The notes under the pieces are model-generated. The model saw only the letters and a list, made by a program, of their open reading frames with translations. It was not told the origin of the DNA and made no database searches. Below are positions 11,048 through 21,639 of a stretch of DNA of 64,000 nucleotides, piece by piece (the stretch's first letter is position 1; the number at the start of each line of letters is the position of its first letter). Source of the stretch: Trifolium pratense (Eukaryota; Streptophyta; Magnoliopsida; Fabales; Fabaceae). The position numbers were made by a program, and so were the translations under genes. Location of the stretch: the NCBI RefSeq assembly GCF_020283565.1, contig NC_060060.1, positions 30,194,001-30,258,000 of the forward strand, given 5' to 3'.

Positions 11048-14000
11048 CTCTTTCAACTCGTCTATTTTAGTGAAATGACGACCAAATGAAGTATATCGCA
11101 TGCCATGAAGAAAAGGTGCAAGATAGACCTTGAGCTGCTTCTGCAAGTGAATCATAATCAGATGAAAACTATTTACTCGAGAGGTGTTTAAGTTACAGAA
11201 AAAGGGTGAGAAAAATAGAAAAGAAGGTCTGCATAATAATACTCTTGACCTAACAGCTTGAGCTTTCAACAAAATTGTTCATGGAAATAGCTTGAGCAAT
11301 TAGATAAAGAGATATGAATGTTTGTATATTGCACTTCTATGATTCTAAAAAAAAATTATGTAAAAGTATTTAGAACAGCTTGTTTCAACCTTCCAAGTAA
11401 AAAGCTGACGAACAATTTCTGGACCACAAATAGCTTTTGCTTCCTCAATACTACATCCTTCATTTAACTTCTGCAAAGCTATTTTAATAGCCTGCAAAAT
11501 AGTCAGAGATTCTAATATTATATAAGTAAAATGAAATAATTAACCATTTGAATTTAACTTGCTCAGACTCTAGTACTTGACATCAATGCTGACATCTATT
11601 GAAGTGGTATAGAGAAGACAAACCTTAACAGAACCTTCAACTTTTCCTTGAGTAACGTTCTTATGAAATGCAGTTTCTGTGAAACTTGAAAAGATTTGAT
11701 GGTCCTTTTTAAATTCTTCCATGTTCAAATTAGACGTGACTTCTTCCATTAAAGATAAAATTTTGTACAGCATAATGTCCAAATATAAACAGGTGAATTC
11801 GCAAATCAATCTTTTTCTTCAATTAACCCAATAAAAAGAACAACCATATCATAATGCACATAAAATACCGGTTTTCCATTTCTGCTTTTCTATGCTCGAG
11901 TGAAGTTTTGACTTTTTTCACCAGAGGCTTCATTAAGCTTGTTTCTTCAATTCTACCAACAGATTTTTGCTGTTGGGATCTAGCTTCAGGCTGCCTTGGA
12001 ATACAGGACAAGTTATTATTTTTAAAAGGCACTCTGTTTTCATAATTTGGTAATGATCTATTTGATGTAGACGTCGTTTCAACTTTCGAATATTTTCTAG
12101 CCCTGTCAAAATTATCTGGTCCAGTTGACAAATGTGTATCTGCCTTAGAGCATACTTTCTCCATAATTTTCGAACAACTGCCACTTTGAAGGCCAGCTCT
12201 TTCCTTTAAAATTAGTTTTGGCACTAATGTCTTGTTAGGAGGAAGATCTTCAAAACCTCTCTTCAATGGTTTGAAGCTGACTAAATTCCTTTTGACCTCC
12301 TTATCAGGAAATATCAGATGGTTTCTTGCGGGAGTTCCGAGTTCCAAAACTATCTTATGATCCCTAAACAACAACGGGTTGTAAATAACAGTGTAAGGCC
12401 TTATTACTATTAATATGAGGATAATGTATCAAAACACATTTTAATCTCCAATTACTAAACACTAACAACTTACAAGCAATACATCAAAATTCTTTTGTCA
12501 AGAAGATCATCCCAAGCCCTCTGCTCAATGCCCATATAATAATTTCCCTGAAGAAAGCCAAAGAATTCGAAATAATGAGACATAGCATGCATGATGCACA
12601 AAGAAGAAAAATCTAGAAATAGAATGGTATTCAACATAGGACACATGAAATTGTTGAAGTGAATACAAGAAGAAATTAATACAAGAAAAAACCTACTTGG
12701 GCAAGCATTTCCGGTGGTAAGCCTTGGGGCAGCGTCTACACATCGCAAATTGCAAATCATGAACGTTTCTATTTTCACCTTTTCTGCATAACGAACATAT
12801 ATGAAGAGGACAGACAAATGTTTTTTCGGTTGCAATGTTCTTCCTCATTGCCTCTTGTTTGGGGTCAGTGCCAGGGTAGAGTAGTCTTGCAACACATTTA
12901 GGATGGTAATAGTGACCACAATTTGCAGTAACACAAGGAAATACCTAAGAAACAAAAGAAATGTTTAAATACACATCAATTGCACAAACCAAGAGTGTGG
13001 GATTTATTAAAATATATTGTAAAGGAAGATTGGGATACAGCACTTACATTAACTTGAGTAATTGTGTAGCCAAGAGAATCACAAAATGAATCTCTGCCAG
13101 CCTCTATGGTTGCATGGAAGGATCTCAGACACCTTCCTTCACAACTGGATTATTAAACATAAATTTACAGTTAAGTAAACGAAGAGACAGGTTATTTACT
13201 TTTCAATGAAGGATGGTAAGAAAAGAACAATAATATGCATTTATGGTCAGAGACTAGTATACATACGGAAGTATTTCACCACCATTATCACAAATTGCAC
13301 AAACAGTATCGTATCCAATATTTTGCTCTTCATCTACATTGAGTTCGCCTTCACCGTCAGATTTGTCATTCGCCTCCAACCCCTCCACCTCCTCCTCCTC
13401 CTCCTCCTTCTCCTCCTCCTCCACTTCCTCCTCCACCTCCTTCTCCTCATCCACCACCACCTCCTCCTTCTCCTCCTCCACCACCATCTCCTCCTCCTCC
13501 TCCACCACCATCTCCTCCTTCTCCTCCTCCTCCTCTTCATCTGATTCAACTATAAATTTTGTTTTCTTTGCAGTGTGAACATCCTGCTAATTAAGCAATA
13601 TGATAATGAATAAGAAAGAACATGAAATATTACATACTAAAAAGGGGAAAATAATTATGCTCACCTCATCATGGAAGTCTTCATTTGAACATGTCTTTCC
13701 TATGAAATTAAGCAGATACTGTCCAATAAAATAAACAAAAATTAGTAAAAATATCAGTTACCATGAATTCTAATAAACTTGGCACACAGGTTCCATTTAT
13801 TTTGCTAAAAAAATAAGGGACACAACAGCTCAAGAGAATTTGTACTTCATTTAATTATTAAGTTAGTCAAATTATTGGACAAAATGTAGCTCAAGGACAT
13901 AATGAATGTGCTAGAGGCCACAACAATGAAGGCAGCACAAACTGGCGGCAATGAAGGTGGCTGTGGTTTTGAAATGGAAGCAAAGTCTCCTGGATCGGAG

Positions 14001-14955
14001 GCTCTAATACCAACTTGAATGGTCATTTGATGAGTTATAAATTTATAACTTATAAGTTACCGGCTCTAATACATAGACTATTGTACATGAATCCCAATAG
14101 ATGTTAATAAGGAGAAAAGGAAATAAAATCTACACATTATCAAGAGGAGGAATGAATGAAATATTTTATCATAAAGTAGTGTTGTTTTCAACAAATACCA
14201 TTTCAAGAAAAAGCAAAATGTAAATGAAAGATCTAGGGTAGAATCAAAGTATCAAGCCATAGTAACTCCTATGTATGCACTTCGATGAAATAATTACTTC
14301 AATTTTGCAAATAAGCTCTATGAAACTGATTTTGTATTAAGCAGGTTTGCACATTGCCTCGAAACTAGTCTTTCATGAGAAGACTAAGATATGGAGATTG
14401 ACTGTGACTTCATCAACGAAAATATCTTTTCGGAGAAATTACCACCTTGTTAGTGAATTCTAATGATAAACTAGTAAACATCTTAACTAAAAATATGCTC
14501 ATGTACCAAACTTGATGAATGTGACATATATGTATTTGCTTAGGGGGAGTATTTATATTTGATTTGGTTGATATCTTATACCATTAGAAAAAGAACTAGA
14601 ATATTCACTTGATGCAAATCCAACTATATGAAGCTGAGATATTTTCTCTCAAGCAAATCCAAACATACATCCAAGTACAAAACAAAAACAGAATTATGAA
14701 CCTTTGATTTTGTTAAATCAGTGTCCCTTTCTGTAGCCTCGTGAATCAATGCCATATGAATTCGAACATCATTCTCAGATGGTGGAATATCAAATGAGCT
14801 GCAAAACAGGCATTAACTTCATTAATTGAATTGGAATACGTGAATAAAAAAAATCTACGAAGGATTAAAAGTAAGTTCTCACCTAAATTCCTTCAGCAGT
14901 TTGACCAAAATAGATACTCTTGATTCCTCTGGATACCGTTTCACACAATGCAACC
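11048..14955 (-). pseudogene. EDM2-like PHD-finger protein gene, truncated at both ends
   Basis: Exons in order: 14955-14883, 14798-14702, 13718-13665, 13583-13267, 13144-13048, about 12943-12700, 12547-12474, 12363-11869, about 11790-11624, 11491-11390, 11140-11048. They encode the block before the fingers (DIPPSENDVRIHMALIHEA), an acidic Glu/Val tract, a first PHD-type finger (TVCAICDNGGEILP, CEGRCLRSFHA), a second Cys/His block (VFPCVTANCGHYYHPKCVAR, HICSLCRKGENRNVHDLQF, CRRCPKAYHRKCLPK), RAWDDLL, a linker (DHKIVLELGTPARNHLIFPD) and the start of the C-terminal domain (LKVYLAPFLHGMRYTSFGRH). Arabidopsis EDM2 is a nuclear chromatin regulator of resistance-gene and transposon silencing. The methyltransferase-like domain and N-terminus are missing. 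The donor after KCLPK reads AAG|TAGGTTT and no choice of splice site keeps the frame, and the exon near 11790 lacks a clear acceptor AG. It is probably non-functional. Confidence 0.8.
13385..13535. repeat. (CTC/CTT/CAC)n microsatellite-like tract inside the EDM2-like acidic region
   Basis: About 150 bp of CTC-rich triplets. On the minus strand in frame it gives a long Glu/Val-rich tract (EEEEE, VVEEE) directly before the first PHD finger. Other frames yield Arg/Trp, Leu/His or Ser/Phe repeats, which are artefacts. Confidence 0.85.
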
Positions 14956-15397
14956 AATAAAAGTTTTATCATATAAAAGTTTCATTAGACATTCCTGCAC
15001 AACATTTTCACTTCTTGGTAAGTTCTTAGAATGGAATGAAAGTGTAATTAGAATATGCATGAATGTAAAAGAATAAAAATATTCATTAGCACTACTAACC
15101 TTAAACAAATGGCTTCCCCTATGAGCATCAACAGCACTAAAAGGATCACCGAGAAAATAAATATCTGAGTCATTATAAACAGCCCTTACCAACTGAATTC
15201 GTTGTTTTTGTCCTCCACTTAAATTTATTCCCCTCTCCTCCACCATGGTTAAATCTCCATCACTCCATATGTTGATATCTTGGAGCAATGCACAACCATC
15301 CACAACTTTTTCATATAAGTCCTTATTCATTTGCTTCCCAAACAACATAATATCTCTTATAGTTCAAGATTGAATCCTTGGACAACATCACACTCAC
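14956..15397 (-). pseudogene. ABCC (MRP-type) transporter NBD fragment
   Basis: Exon about 15397-15100 reads PRIQS, a stop (TGA) and then TIRDIMLFGKQMNKDLYEKV, ERGINLSGGQKQRIQLVRAV and DIYFLGDPFSAVDAHRGSHL, ending LFK at a GTTAGT donor; a short exon (14992 to about 14956) continues QECLMKLLYDKTFI. These are the Q-loop end (WIQSGTIR in intact members), the ABC signature LSGGQ, Walker B and D-loop of the first nucleotide-binding domain of plant ABCC pumps, which export glutathione conjugates and other organic anions into the vacuole. Walker A and all membrane domains are absent. Walker B has Gly-Asp where Asp-Asp is usual, the WIQSG motif carries Trp to Arg and a stop. The fragment runs straight into the EDM2-like exon. 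Confidence 0.8.
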
Positions 15398-16161
15398 ACA
15401 GACCCAAACTAAAAATTGCAATAAGAACTTACATATAATAGTATATAAAAGAAGCACAAAAGACTGAAAGAATAGATCACAGTAAAGCTTGGGGCATTTT
15501 GTTTCAAGAACAGACATCAAAAACTTATTGTGTAGTTATATGATCCAGAACTGCAGGTGTACTATTGCTAACAAAGCGCATAAATCAGCTTCACAAATAG
15601 TTTGACCCAAAAACACTTTTACTTACTGCATTAACAGTAATAGATTCAAGCAATTCCTGCATTATAGTTGATAAGCTAGCTAACAAGAGCATGTATCTTA
15701 ACCAAAGCATAAATGCACCAAGAGCCTTCTGCGCCCGAATGAAACAAATTATAGTAAAATGATAGGTAGAAAATGAGCTGAAAAGTGCACTGTTTCGTTA
15801 AGAATCTAAAGCAATTTTTCCAACTTTAGAGAGCAGACCTAAGAGTAAGAAACAAGCATGGCACCATAATTTATCGTAGAGACAAAGCAACAAGCACCAT
15901 AATTAACAAAACAATGCAATTCATCAAATGGCATTATTTAGCAAAAACAGAGAAAACAGAAATTTCCATGCGATGAAAACCAGTATGAAAACCAATTTGA
16001 TTTTTAAACTCATAAAAAATAAAAAAGACAGTGACATACTACCAGTTAATAGTTATGCATAGCCAACTTAGACAGAATTCAATATAAATAATATTTAAAA
16101 AATAAAAAATAAAAATGTAACCATTTCATCAGACTCCTAACCATTTTTTCCTAATACTTTC
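15398..16161. other. Gap between ABCC fragment and PPR gene
   Basis: AT-rich. The only structured element is a minus-strand exon-like segment at 15728-15627 (see next entry). Otherwise I see nothing, apart from the probable 3' untranslated region of the PPR gene. Confidence 0.5.
15627..15728 (-). other. Unidentified 34-codon exon-like segment
   Basis: A 102-nt open stretch bounded by GGCGCAG and GTAAGT. It reads KALGAFMLWLRYMLLLASLS, then MQELLESITVNA, which looks like a hydrophobic helix followed by an acidic amphipathic helix. I do not recognise it. It lies upstream of the ABCC fragment on the same strand and could be another captured exon, or chance. Confidence 0.3.
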
Positions 16162-18507
16162 TCAACTCAAATATTTTTGCATTGAAATTCTAACTTCCTC
16201 TAGCTGCTCTTCTGACATTTCCTCTAGCCGCTCTTCTACCATTTGCCTATCCATAGTGGCCATTGTATGTAGCTCATCTTCTACCATTTCCCTATCCATA
16301 GGCTCCATTTCCTCTAGCTGCTCTATTGCCAATTTCCACTCCATATCCATCAAGCAAAAAGAGTGGATCAACTTGTGATATTCATCAAGATTAGTGTACA
16401 AGACACCAAAATCCTTCATTTCAGTCAATAACTTGAGAGCACGGTCAAATTGCTGTAGCTTGCAATATCCAACAATGAGTGCATGGTACAGCAGAGCAAC
16501 GGTTAACTTAGAATCCTTCTTTTTGGCTTCTTCCAAGATCTTCCTAATATGTAGCATATCATTTGAATACCAAAAACGAAACATATGATGATTACAAAAG
16601 TATAAACCTTTACTTTCCACTAGCATCAGCATCTCCAAAGCCTGTATGATTTCCCCAGCGTTAACAAGGGCAGGAATAAGTGTACTGATAGCAGATATTA
16701 AAAGATGTTCTTGACTTGTGTCTACAACGATTTTAAGGATCAACTGCTTGACTGCATCGAATTCTTTAAACCCACACAAGGCTCGGACAACAAGCCTAAA
16801 CATTTCATTTTTAAAACGTAAGTCCCGATCCTCCACCAACTCAGGGATATCATTGAACATCTCGAAAGCCAGATATACAGTTTCTTTTTTTGAACAAAGT
16901 ACTGTGATAGTTAAAAGTAGAAACGATCTATCTATCCATAGCGGCCAGTTAGGGTTTGTTTTAGGTTTCTCTTTTGCAGCCAGGTAGAGAGCATAGGCTT
17001 CTTTAGTCATATTGTTTTGAGCAAACCAAGATATCAAGGCAATAAGAACCGGAGCGTCATCAAGAAGGAGGGTTTCTGGATGAAGCAGCATCTTTTGACA
17101 GATAGAAGCGGCTTGGTGGGACATAATAAGCCTTGTGGCCAAAAGAGCTTCCAGTGTAAGAGTATACGTATCTCGACTCGGCACACATTGAAATACCTCA
17201 AATTTATGAAAAATTTCGAGTGCGGTCTTTCCATGGTCAAATTTCAATTGATTGTCATATAGGAGTTGATTGAGAATTTGGGTGTTAAGAAGGCCAGTCT
17301 GACAGTGGCCAATATGCTTAAGCAAGTCCCACAGAAAAAGTATGTCGTTCTTCCTTAGATGAACATTTCCACGTACTACTGCCGAAACAAGAGATTCCAG
17401 AACATGGGTAGTGATGAGATCTTTATTATTGTTACTCCTCCTCCTCCAAGCCCACTTTACAAAGTGGATAAGATTATGAGGCGAAACCTTTCGGGTTTCA
17501 ATTAATTTAGTTTGAGAAGAGGTTTCAATAGTTTTGAGTACAAAGTGGTGCAGCTGTTGACGCAGAGGGTTAAAATCTATTAAATTAAGATTTGCACACA
17601 CACGGTCTTTGAGATATGGTCTAGGAATACCACCGAGAAATGTCAGCGCAGTCTGGAAGTCAATGTCGTTGTCATCATCATCAGGACTAGGAGGAGGAGG
17701 AGGAGGAGGAGAAGGTTGGGTGTATTCTTGATCATGAGAAGAGCCACCATGATGATGATCATGAGGAGGAAGGAGCAGCATCATGTTTTGACAGATAGAA
17801 GCAGCTTGGTGGATCATATCAGGACTACAAGTACTAGTATTCAAAAGAGCTTGCAGTGTAAAGTAATATGTATCATGATTTGGAACACAATGAAAGACCT
17901 GAAATTTATTGAAAACGTCAAGTGCAGCCTTTCCTTCTCCTCCGAGGGATTGTATGAGTGTATTGAGAATCGGAGCATTAAGAAGACCGGGTGGGTGATA
18001 GCGGGCAATATGGTTGAGAAAGTCCCAGAGAAAAAGTAGATCATTCTTTGTTGGACGTTGTGTGGGAGAGGTAGAGCAGCATATTGATGAAACAAGGGAT
18101 TGAACAACAGAGGTAGTGATGAGGTCCTTGTTATTCTTCCAAACTAACTTTAAATAGCGGATAAGATCAGAAGGTGGAACCCTTGGGGTATGAAGTAATT
18201 TAGTTTGACAAGAGGTTTCAATAACTTTGAGTACAAAGTGTTTATCTAAATTGGTGACGTCGTCAAGGGCAGCATCAAGAGCTGAATAAATTTGGTGGCC
18301 ACCCCTACTGGGAGCAGAATTACTAAGAATATTCATCACTATATGGAAATCATCTTTGGAATCTGAATTACATGATGATAACTGACATGGTATTAAATTA
18401 AAGTTAGAGAAAAAGACCTTTTTTTGTGAAGAGGAGGATGATGATAAAGAAGAACCGCTGATGTAGTTCCTGCCATGTCTTGTTCCAAACGCTATCAACC
18501 TCTGCAT
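16162..18507 (-). CDS. Intronless mitochondrial-type PPR protein with internal duplication
   Basis: One uninterrupted 781-codon frame from ATG at 18507. The N-terminus (MQRLIAFGTRHGRNYIS, then a Ser run) is basic and Ser-rich, as in mitochondrial presequences. PPR-like helical pairs occur through the C-terminal half, clearest at 'ALLYHALIVGYCKLQQFDRA' and the following residues. Two homologous blocks, about residues 90-248 and 321-479, share 'HFVLK.IETS', 'KDLITT', 'FLWD.L.HI', 'CVP..DTY' and 'HQAASICQ.M', and are separated by a low-complexity linker with a seven-Pro run and Asp cluster (about 266-282). The C-terminus carries short repeats around MDREMVED/MDRQMVEE and EEL. PPR proteins bind organellar RNA; the target here is unknown. 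It resembles At3g02490-type PPR proteins from memory. Intact and probably expressed. Confidence 0.85.
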   Translation of the reverse strand: MQRLIAFGTRHGRNYISGSSLSSSSSSQKKVFFSNFNLIPCQLSSCNSDSKDDFHIVMNILSNSAPSRGGHQIYSALDAALDDVTNLDKHFVLKVIETSCQTKLLHTPRVPPSDLIRYLKLVWKNNKDLITTSVVQSLVSSICCSTSPTQRPTKNDLLFLWDFLNHIARYHPPGLLNAPILNTLIQSLGGEGKAALDVFNKFQVFHCVPNHDTYYFTLQALLNTSTCSPDMIHQAASICQNMMLLLPPHDHHHGGSSHDQEYTQPSPPPPPPPSPDDDDNDIDFQTALTFLGGIPRPYLKDRVCANLNLIDFNPLRQQLHHFVLKTIETSSQTKLIETRKVSPHNLIHFVKWAWRRRSNNNKDLITTHVLESLVSAVVRGNVHLRKNDILFLWDLLKHIGHCQTGLLNTQILNQLLYDNQLKFDHGKTALEIFHKFEVFQCVPSRDTYTLTLEALLATRLIMSHQAASICQKMLLHPETLLLDDAPVLIALISWFAQNNMTKEAYALYLAAKEKPKTNPNWPLWIDRSFLLLTITVLCSKKETVYLAFEMFNDIPELVEDRDLRFKNEMFRLVVRALCGFKEFDAVKQLILKIVVDTSQEHLLISAISTLIPALVNAGEIIQALEMLMLVESKGLYFCNHHMFRFWYSNDMLHIRKILEEAKKKDSKLTVALLYHALIVGYCKLQQFDRALKLLTEMKDFGVLYTNLDEYHKLIHSFCLMDMEWKLAIEQLEEMEPMDREMVEDELHTMATMDRQMVEERLEEMSEEQLEEVRISMQKYLS

Positions 18508-19852
18508 CGTGAAAGAAATTGTCGGATCAGAGAGTGAATGAGACCTTTAGTTTAGGATTTCAGTTTCAATCACCAGTTTAGTACTTTGCTTTTTTCCAAG
18601 TACAATTGAGGTCACACAAAATCTAACCAGAACTGAAGACCAAAAAAAAAAGTTGTCAGATCAGAGAGTGTGAGAATGGAACCAAACCAAACCAGAGACA
18701 GAGCTGCGCGGCTTGGCTAGGTTTTCAGTTTAGGGTTATCACCAGTTTGGTGGGCTTTGTCTATTATGAAATAGCAAAGAATGTCTTTCACCGTGCACAA
18801 CATTATTTTAACAGTTGGATTTATAGACACACCAAACCTTATGGTAGGCCATCGGCACTTGATTTTTTTTCTTTATTTTCTTTCTCCATTCGTTTCGTTT
18901 CAACCCAGGAGAAGTCTTCCACCTCCATAACCACTGCTCCTCCATAACCACTTGCATCTGTCTCTTGTCATTTCTCAAAATCACAATACTTTTAAATTTT
19001 AATTAATTATATTTGACAATATTTTTGTTTCTTCATTTTGAGACATGATTGAGAGTAGTCACAGACAGAGGGAGAGAAAACGAAGGCAGAGGGACCCATC
19101 GGTGGATGATGGTGAGCAATGAGAAATGGAAGTGATTGTGGATACCAAATTCCGACACGGCGGAAACGATTTTCAATATTGTGGTTGCCGATAAAAGTTC
19201 TTCGATCATAAAATAAAGTTAGGGGTTTGTTGCCGATGTCAAGGGGAAGAAAATGGTCAGTCCAGTTTCTCAACGTGTGACCATTGGTGGCTGGAAAGTA
19301 AGAACACTGGCGGGTGGGGTTTCATAAATCTATGTGAATCTGAAATTTATCTGAGGGGTTTTGTAGAGGAGGAAGAGATAAATCAAGTAATGGCGATTTC
19401 ATGGCAAAACACGGCCAAATTACGCCGGTGAGAAGCCTTCCGGTGGGCGCCGGCGGACATGGTGAGAAGAGAGGAAGAAGAAACGAAATTGTAAGGAGAA
19501 TCGGAGAAGAGAGAGAATTTTTTTTTTTATGCGGAAACAAAAATTAATTAATTAATATACTTAATACTCAAGGCACATGATAATATCTTGTGAACTACTT
19601 TGATCCAACGGAGGAAAAAAGTCTTGCATGGTGCAAGACTTAAGTAGTTTGTGCACCGTAGACTCCGCCCAGTTTGGTGTATGTACTTACCTTTCTCTTT
19701 CCGTACGTGTGAAAAGTAAAAAATCCAACCAAATAGGGAAATTTTTTTCCCTACCCCAACATTTAGTCCTTTACCCCTACAAACAAACCAATATTTCCAT
19801 TTTACCCTTTTGGAAAATAAGAAAAATGGGTTTTGAACCTCAACACTTTTTC

Positions 19853-19980
19853 TAAGGAGGACCACGGTTCGATCCCCGCAACTGCATTTGGATGGGACTG
19901 GAACCACTTGATGCCAGAACTCGTCCCGAACTCTGGACTATTATGACCCCCTTTCCCCAGGAACGAGAGGGTGAAAACCA
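19853..19980 (+). mobile_element. tRNA-derived SINE fragment
   Basis: Contains the B-box-like GGTTCGATCCCCGCAACTGC and CCACTTGATGCCAGAACT, matching the minus-strand SINE at 5203-5360. The 5' portion with the A-box is not obvious, so this copy is probably 5'-truncated. Confidence 0.7.
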
Positions 19981-20597
19981 AAAAAATAAAATATTAATGT
20001 TACTACTTATATTTACGGGTGACAAAAACCAAAAGGTGATGAAACCAAACAAAACTATCAGCATGATAAGGGGACTTGAATTTGACGAAACAAGCGTGTC
20101 ACACAGTTATTCGTCTGAGTCGTTCAATTTGATTAACAACCGACGATCAAGATTGAATATAGTTAATTTAATAATACGCAATCTAGATCGTCTGATGTTT
20201 AATCACCGGTTGTGATTAGAAATTGCATGTTTTTCATTATCAAATGGATCACATAGATTAAGGATTTTTTTTTTTAGGTTTTTTCTAATCTATCCCTTCA
20301 TAACTTGAAGGTATTTACCAATCAACCAATGAGAACAAGCCATATGTAAATCCACTTATGTGGCTGGTTCTCTTTGATTGATGGTTAAATACCCTCATAT
20401 TATGAAAGAAGATAGAGGAAATCTCACTTGTTTTTTTGATTAAAATAATAAAAAATAACAATAAATTGATTCAAGTAAAACTAAACTCTCATCTTTAAAT
20501 TTTGATTCTTAAAGTTTGAACTTTGTTGATTGTAAAATGTGATTGAGAGAATATTTTACCAAAAATAACCAATAAATTGCTTCTAAAAATAAGTCAC

Positions 20598-20695
20598 TAA
20601 GTTTGATCTAGTGATGAGAGATTTTGGTAGTATGCTCTAGATCCTGTGTTCGATTTCCAGCTACTTCTTCTCTCTGTTAGTCGACACACATGACC
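20598..20695 (+). mobile_element. tRNA-derived SINE
   Basis: TTTGATCTAGTGATGAGAG (A-box) is followed by GTGTTCGATTTCCAGC (B-box). Layout and words such as 'AGTATGCTCTAGATCCTG' match the copies at 2485-2552 and 40494-40580. Confidence 0.65.
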
Positions 20696-20727
20696 AGTTG
20701 ACCGCAAATTCAAATGGCAGAAAAACT

Positions 20728-21554
20728 ATGTTGCCCGGGTGCGGGTACGGTACCGGTATCCGATACCGGTACCGGTACGGGGTACATCATTTTTAGAAAA
20801 ACTAAGGTACGAGTACGTCCCTATAATTTTTTAAAAAAATATAATTATATATATCAAATAATATAGTTATATTGTTAAAACAAATAATTAAACATAAAAA
20901 ATATCACAACACACTTTAAATGTAATTTAAATTGTTTGAAACATCAAAATATGAAATTAAAAACCAATTAGCTCAAAAAAAGTCAATTATTTCCCTCTTC
21001 ATCATCACTAAAAAGAGTGACCTCTAGTTAGGTTCACCGCGAGAAAGACTAGCAATTTCAAGAATATCAACTATATATTAAATAAATCTCATTCATCTCT
21101 ACGAATATCCCACATTTTTGTTGCACTTTCATTATAAGTATTAATATTTCTCTTTCTTGAGAGAAGACGAAGATTGGTATGAATAAAAACTAGATCTTCA
21201 TCTCTCTTTGAATTTAGTCTATTCCTTTTCAACGAATGAGTGAATAATTCCGGCGGCTACTTTGTTATTGTTTTTTAGCAATAATTGCTACTTTATATTA
21301 TAAACAAATAAAAAACGTAAATCTTCCTATAAAAAAAAACTAATAATAAAAGAAAAAGGAGAAAAAAAATCGTGTTTTTTTGAATTGGTGTACCACGCGA
21401 GTACCACATGTGTACCACGCGTGTACCCGTTGCAAAAAACAAAAAAAAAATAGGTACGGCGTCGGTGCGTACCGGGAGAGTACCATACGCGTACCGGTAC
21501 CCGGTACGTACCCGGTACCGGTACTCGGTCTAAAATGGAGTACCCATGCAACAT
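20728..21554. mobile_element. Large foldback/MITE-like element rich in GGTACC
   Basis: The left end (ATGTTGCCCGGGTGCGGGTA) and right end (complement ATGTTGCATGGGTACTC) are inverted. Both subterminal regions carry clusters of GGTACCGGTA/TACCGGTACC words, while the ~600-bp centre is AT-rich and non-coding. Clustered short palindromes near the termini are typical of hAT-like non-autonomous elements. No clear target duplication. Confidence 0.6.
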
Positions 21555-21639
21555 CGCATAAAAATATATAAAAAATAAAGAGTATATATTTTGGCACGTG
21601 TGGCTGGTAACCTGAGCGATTTAGTCTGACTGACACGCT

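Larger units (their letters stand above)
18508..21639. other. Intergenic between divergent PPR and RMD5 genes
   Basis: Holds the PPR 5' region (to about 18.75 kb), a GA-rich stretch (19.0-19.55 kb) with short frames I could not assign, two SINEs (19853-19980, 20598-20695) and a large foldback element (20728-21554). No supported gene. Confidence 0.6.

Noticed and set aside
13206..13578. Long Leu/His-, Ser/Phe- and Arg/Trp-rich frames on both strands
   Set aside because: They are alternate readings of the CTC-rich tract that encodes Glu/Val in the EDM2-like exon.
19007..19540. Two short minus-strand frames in a GA-rich region
   Set aside because: No recognisable similarity, no splice logic, biased composition.
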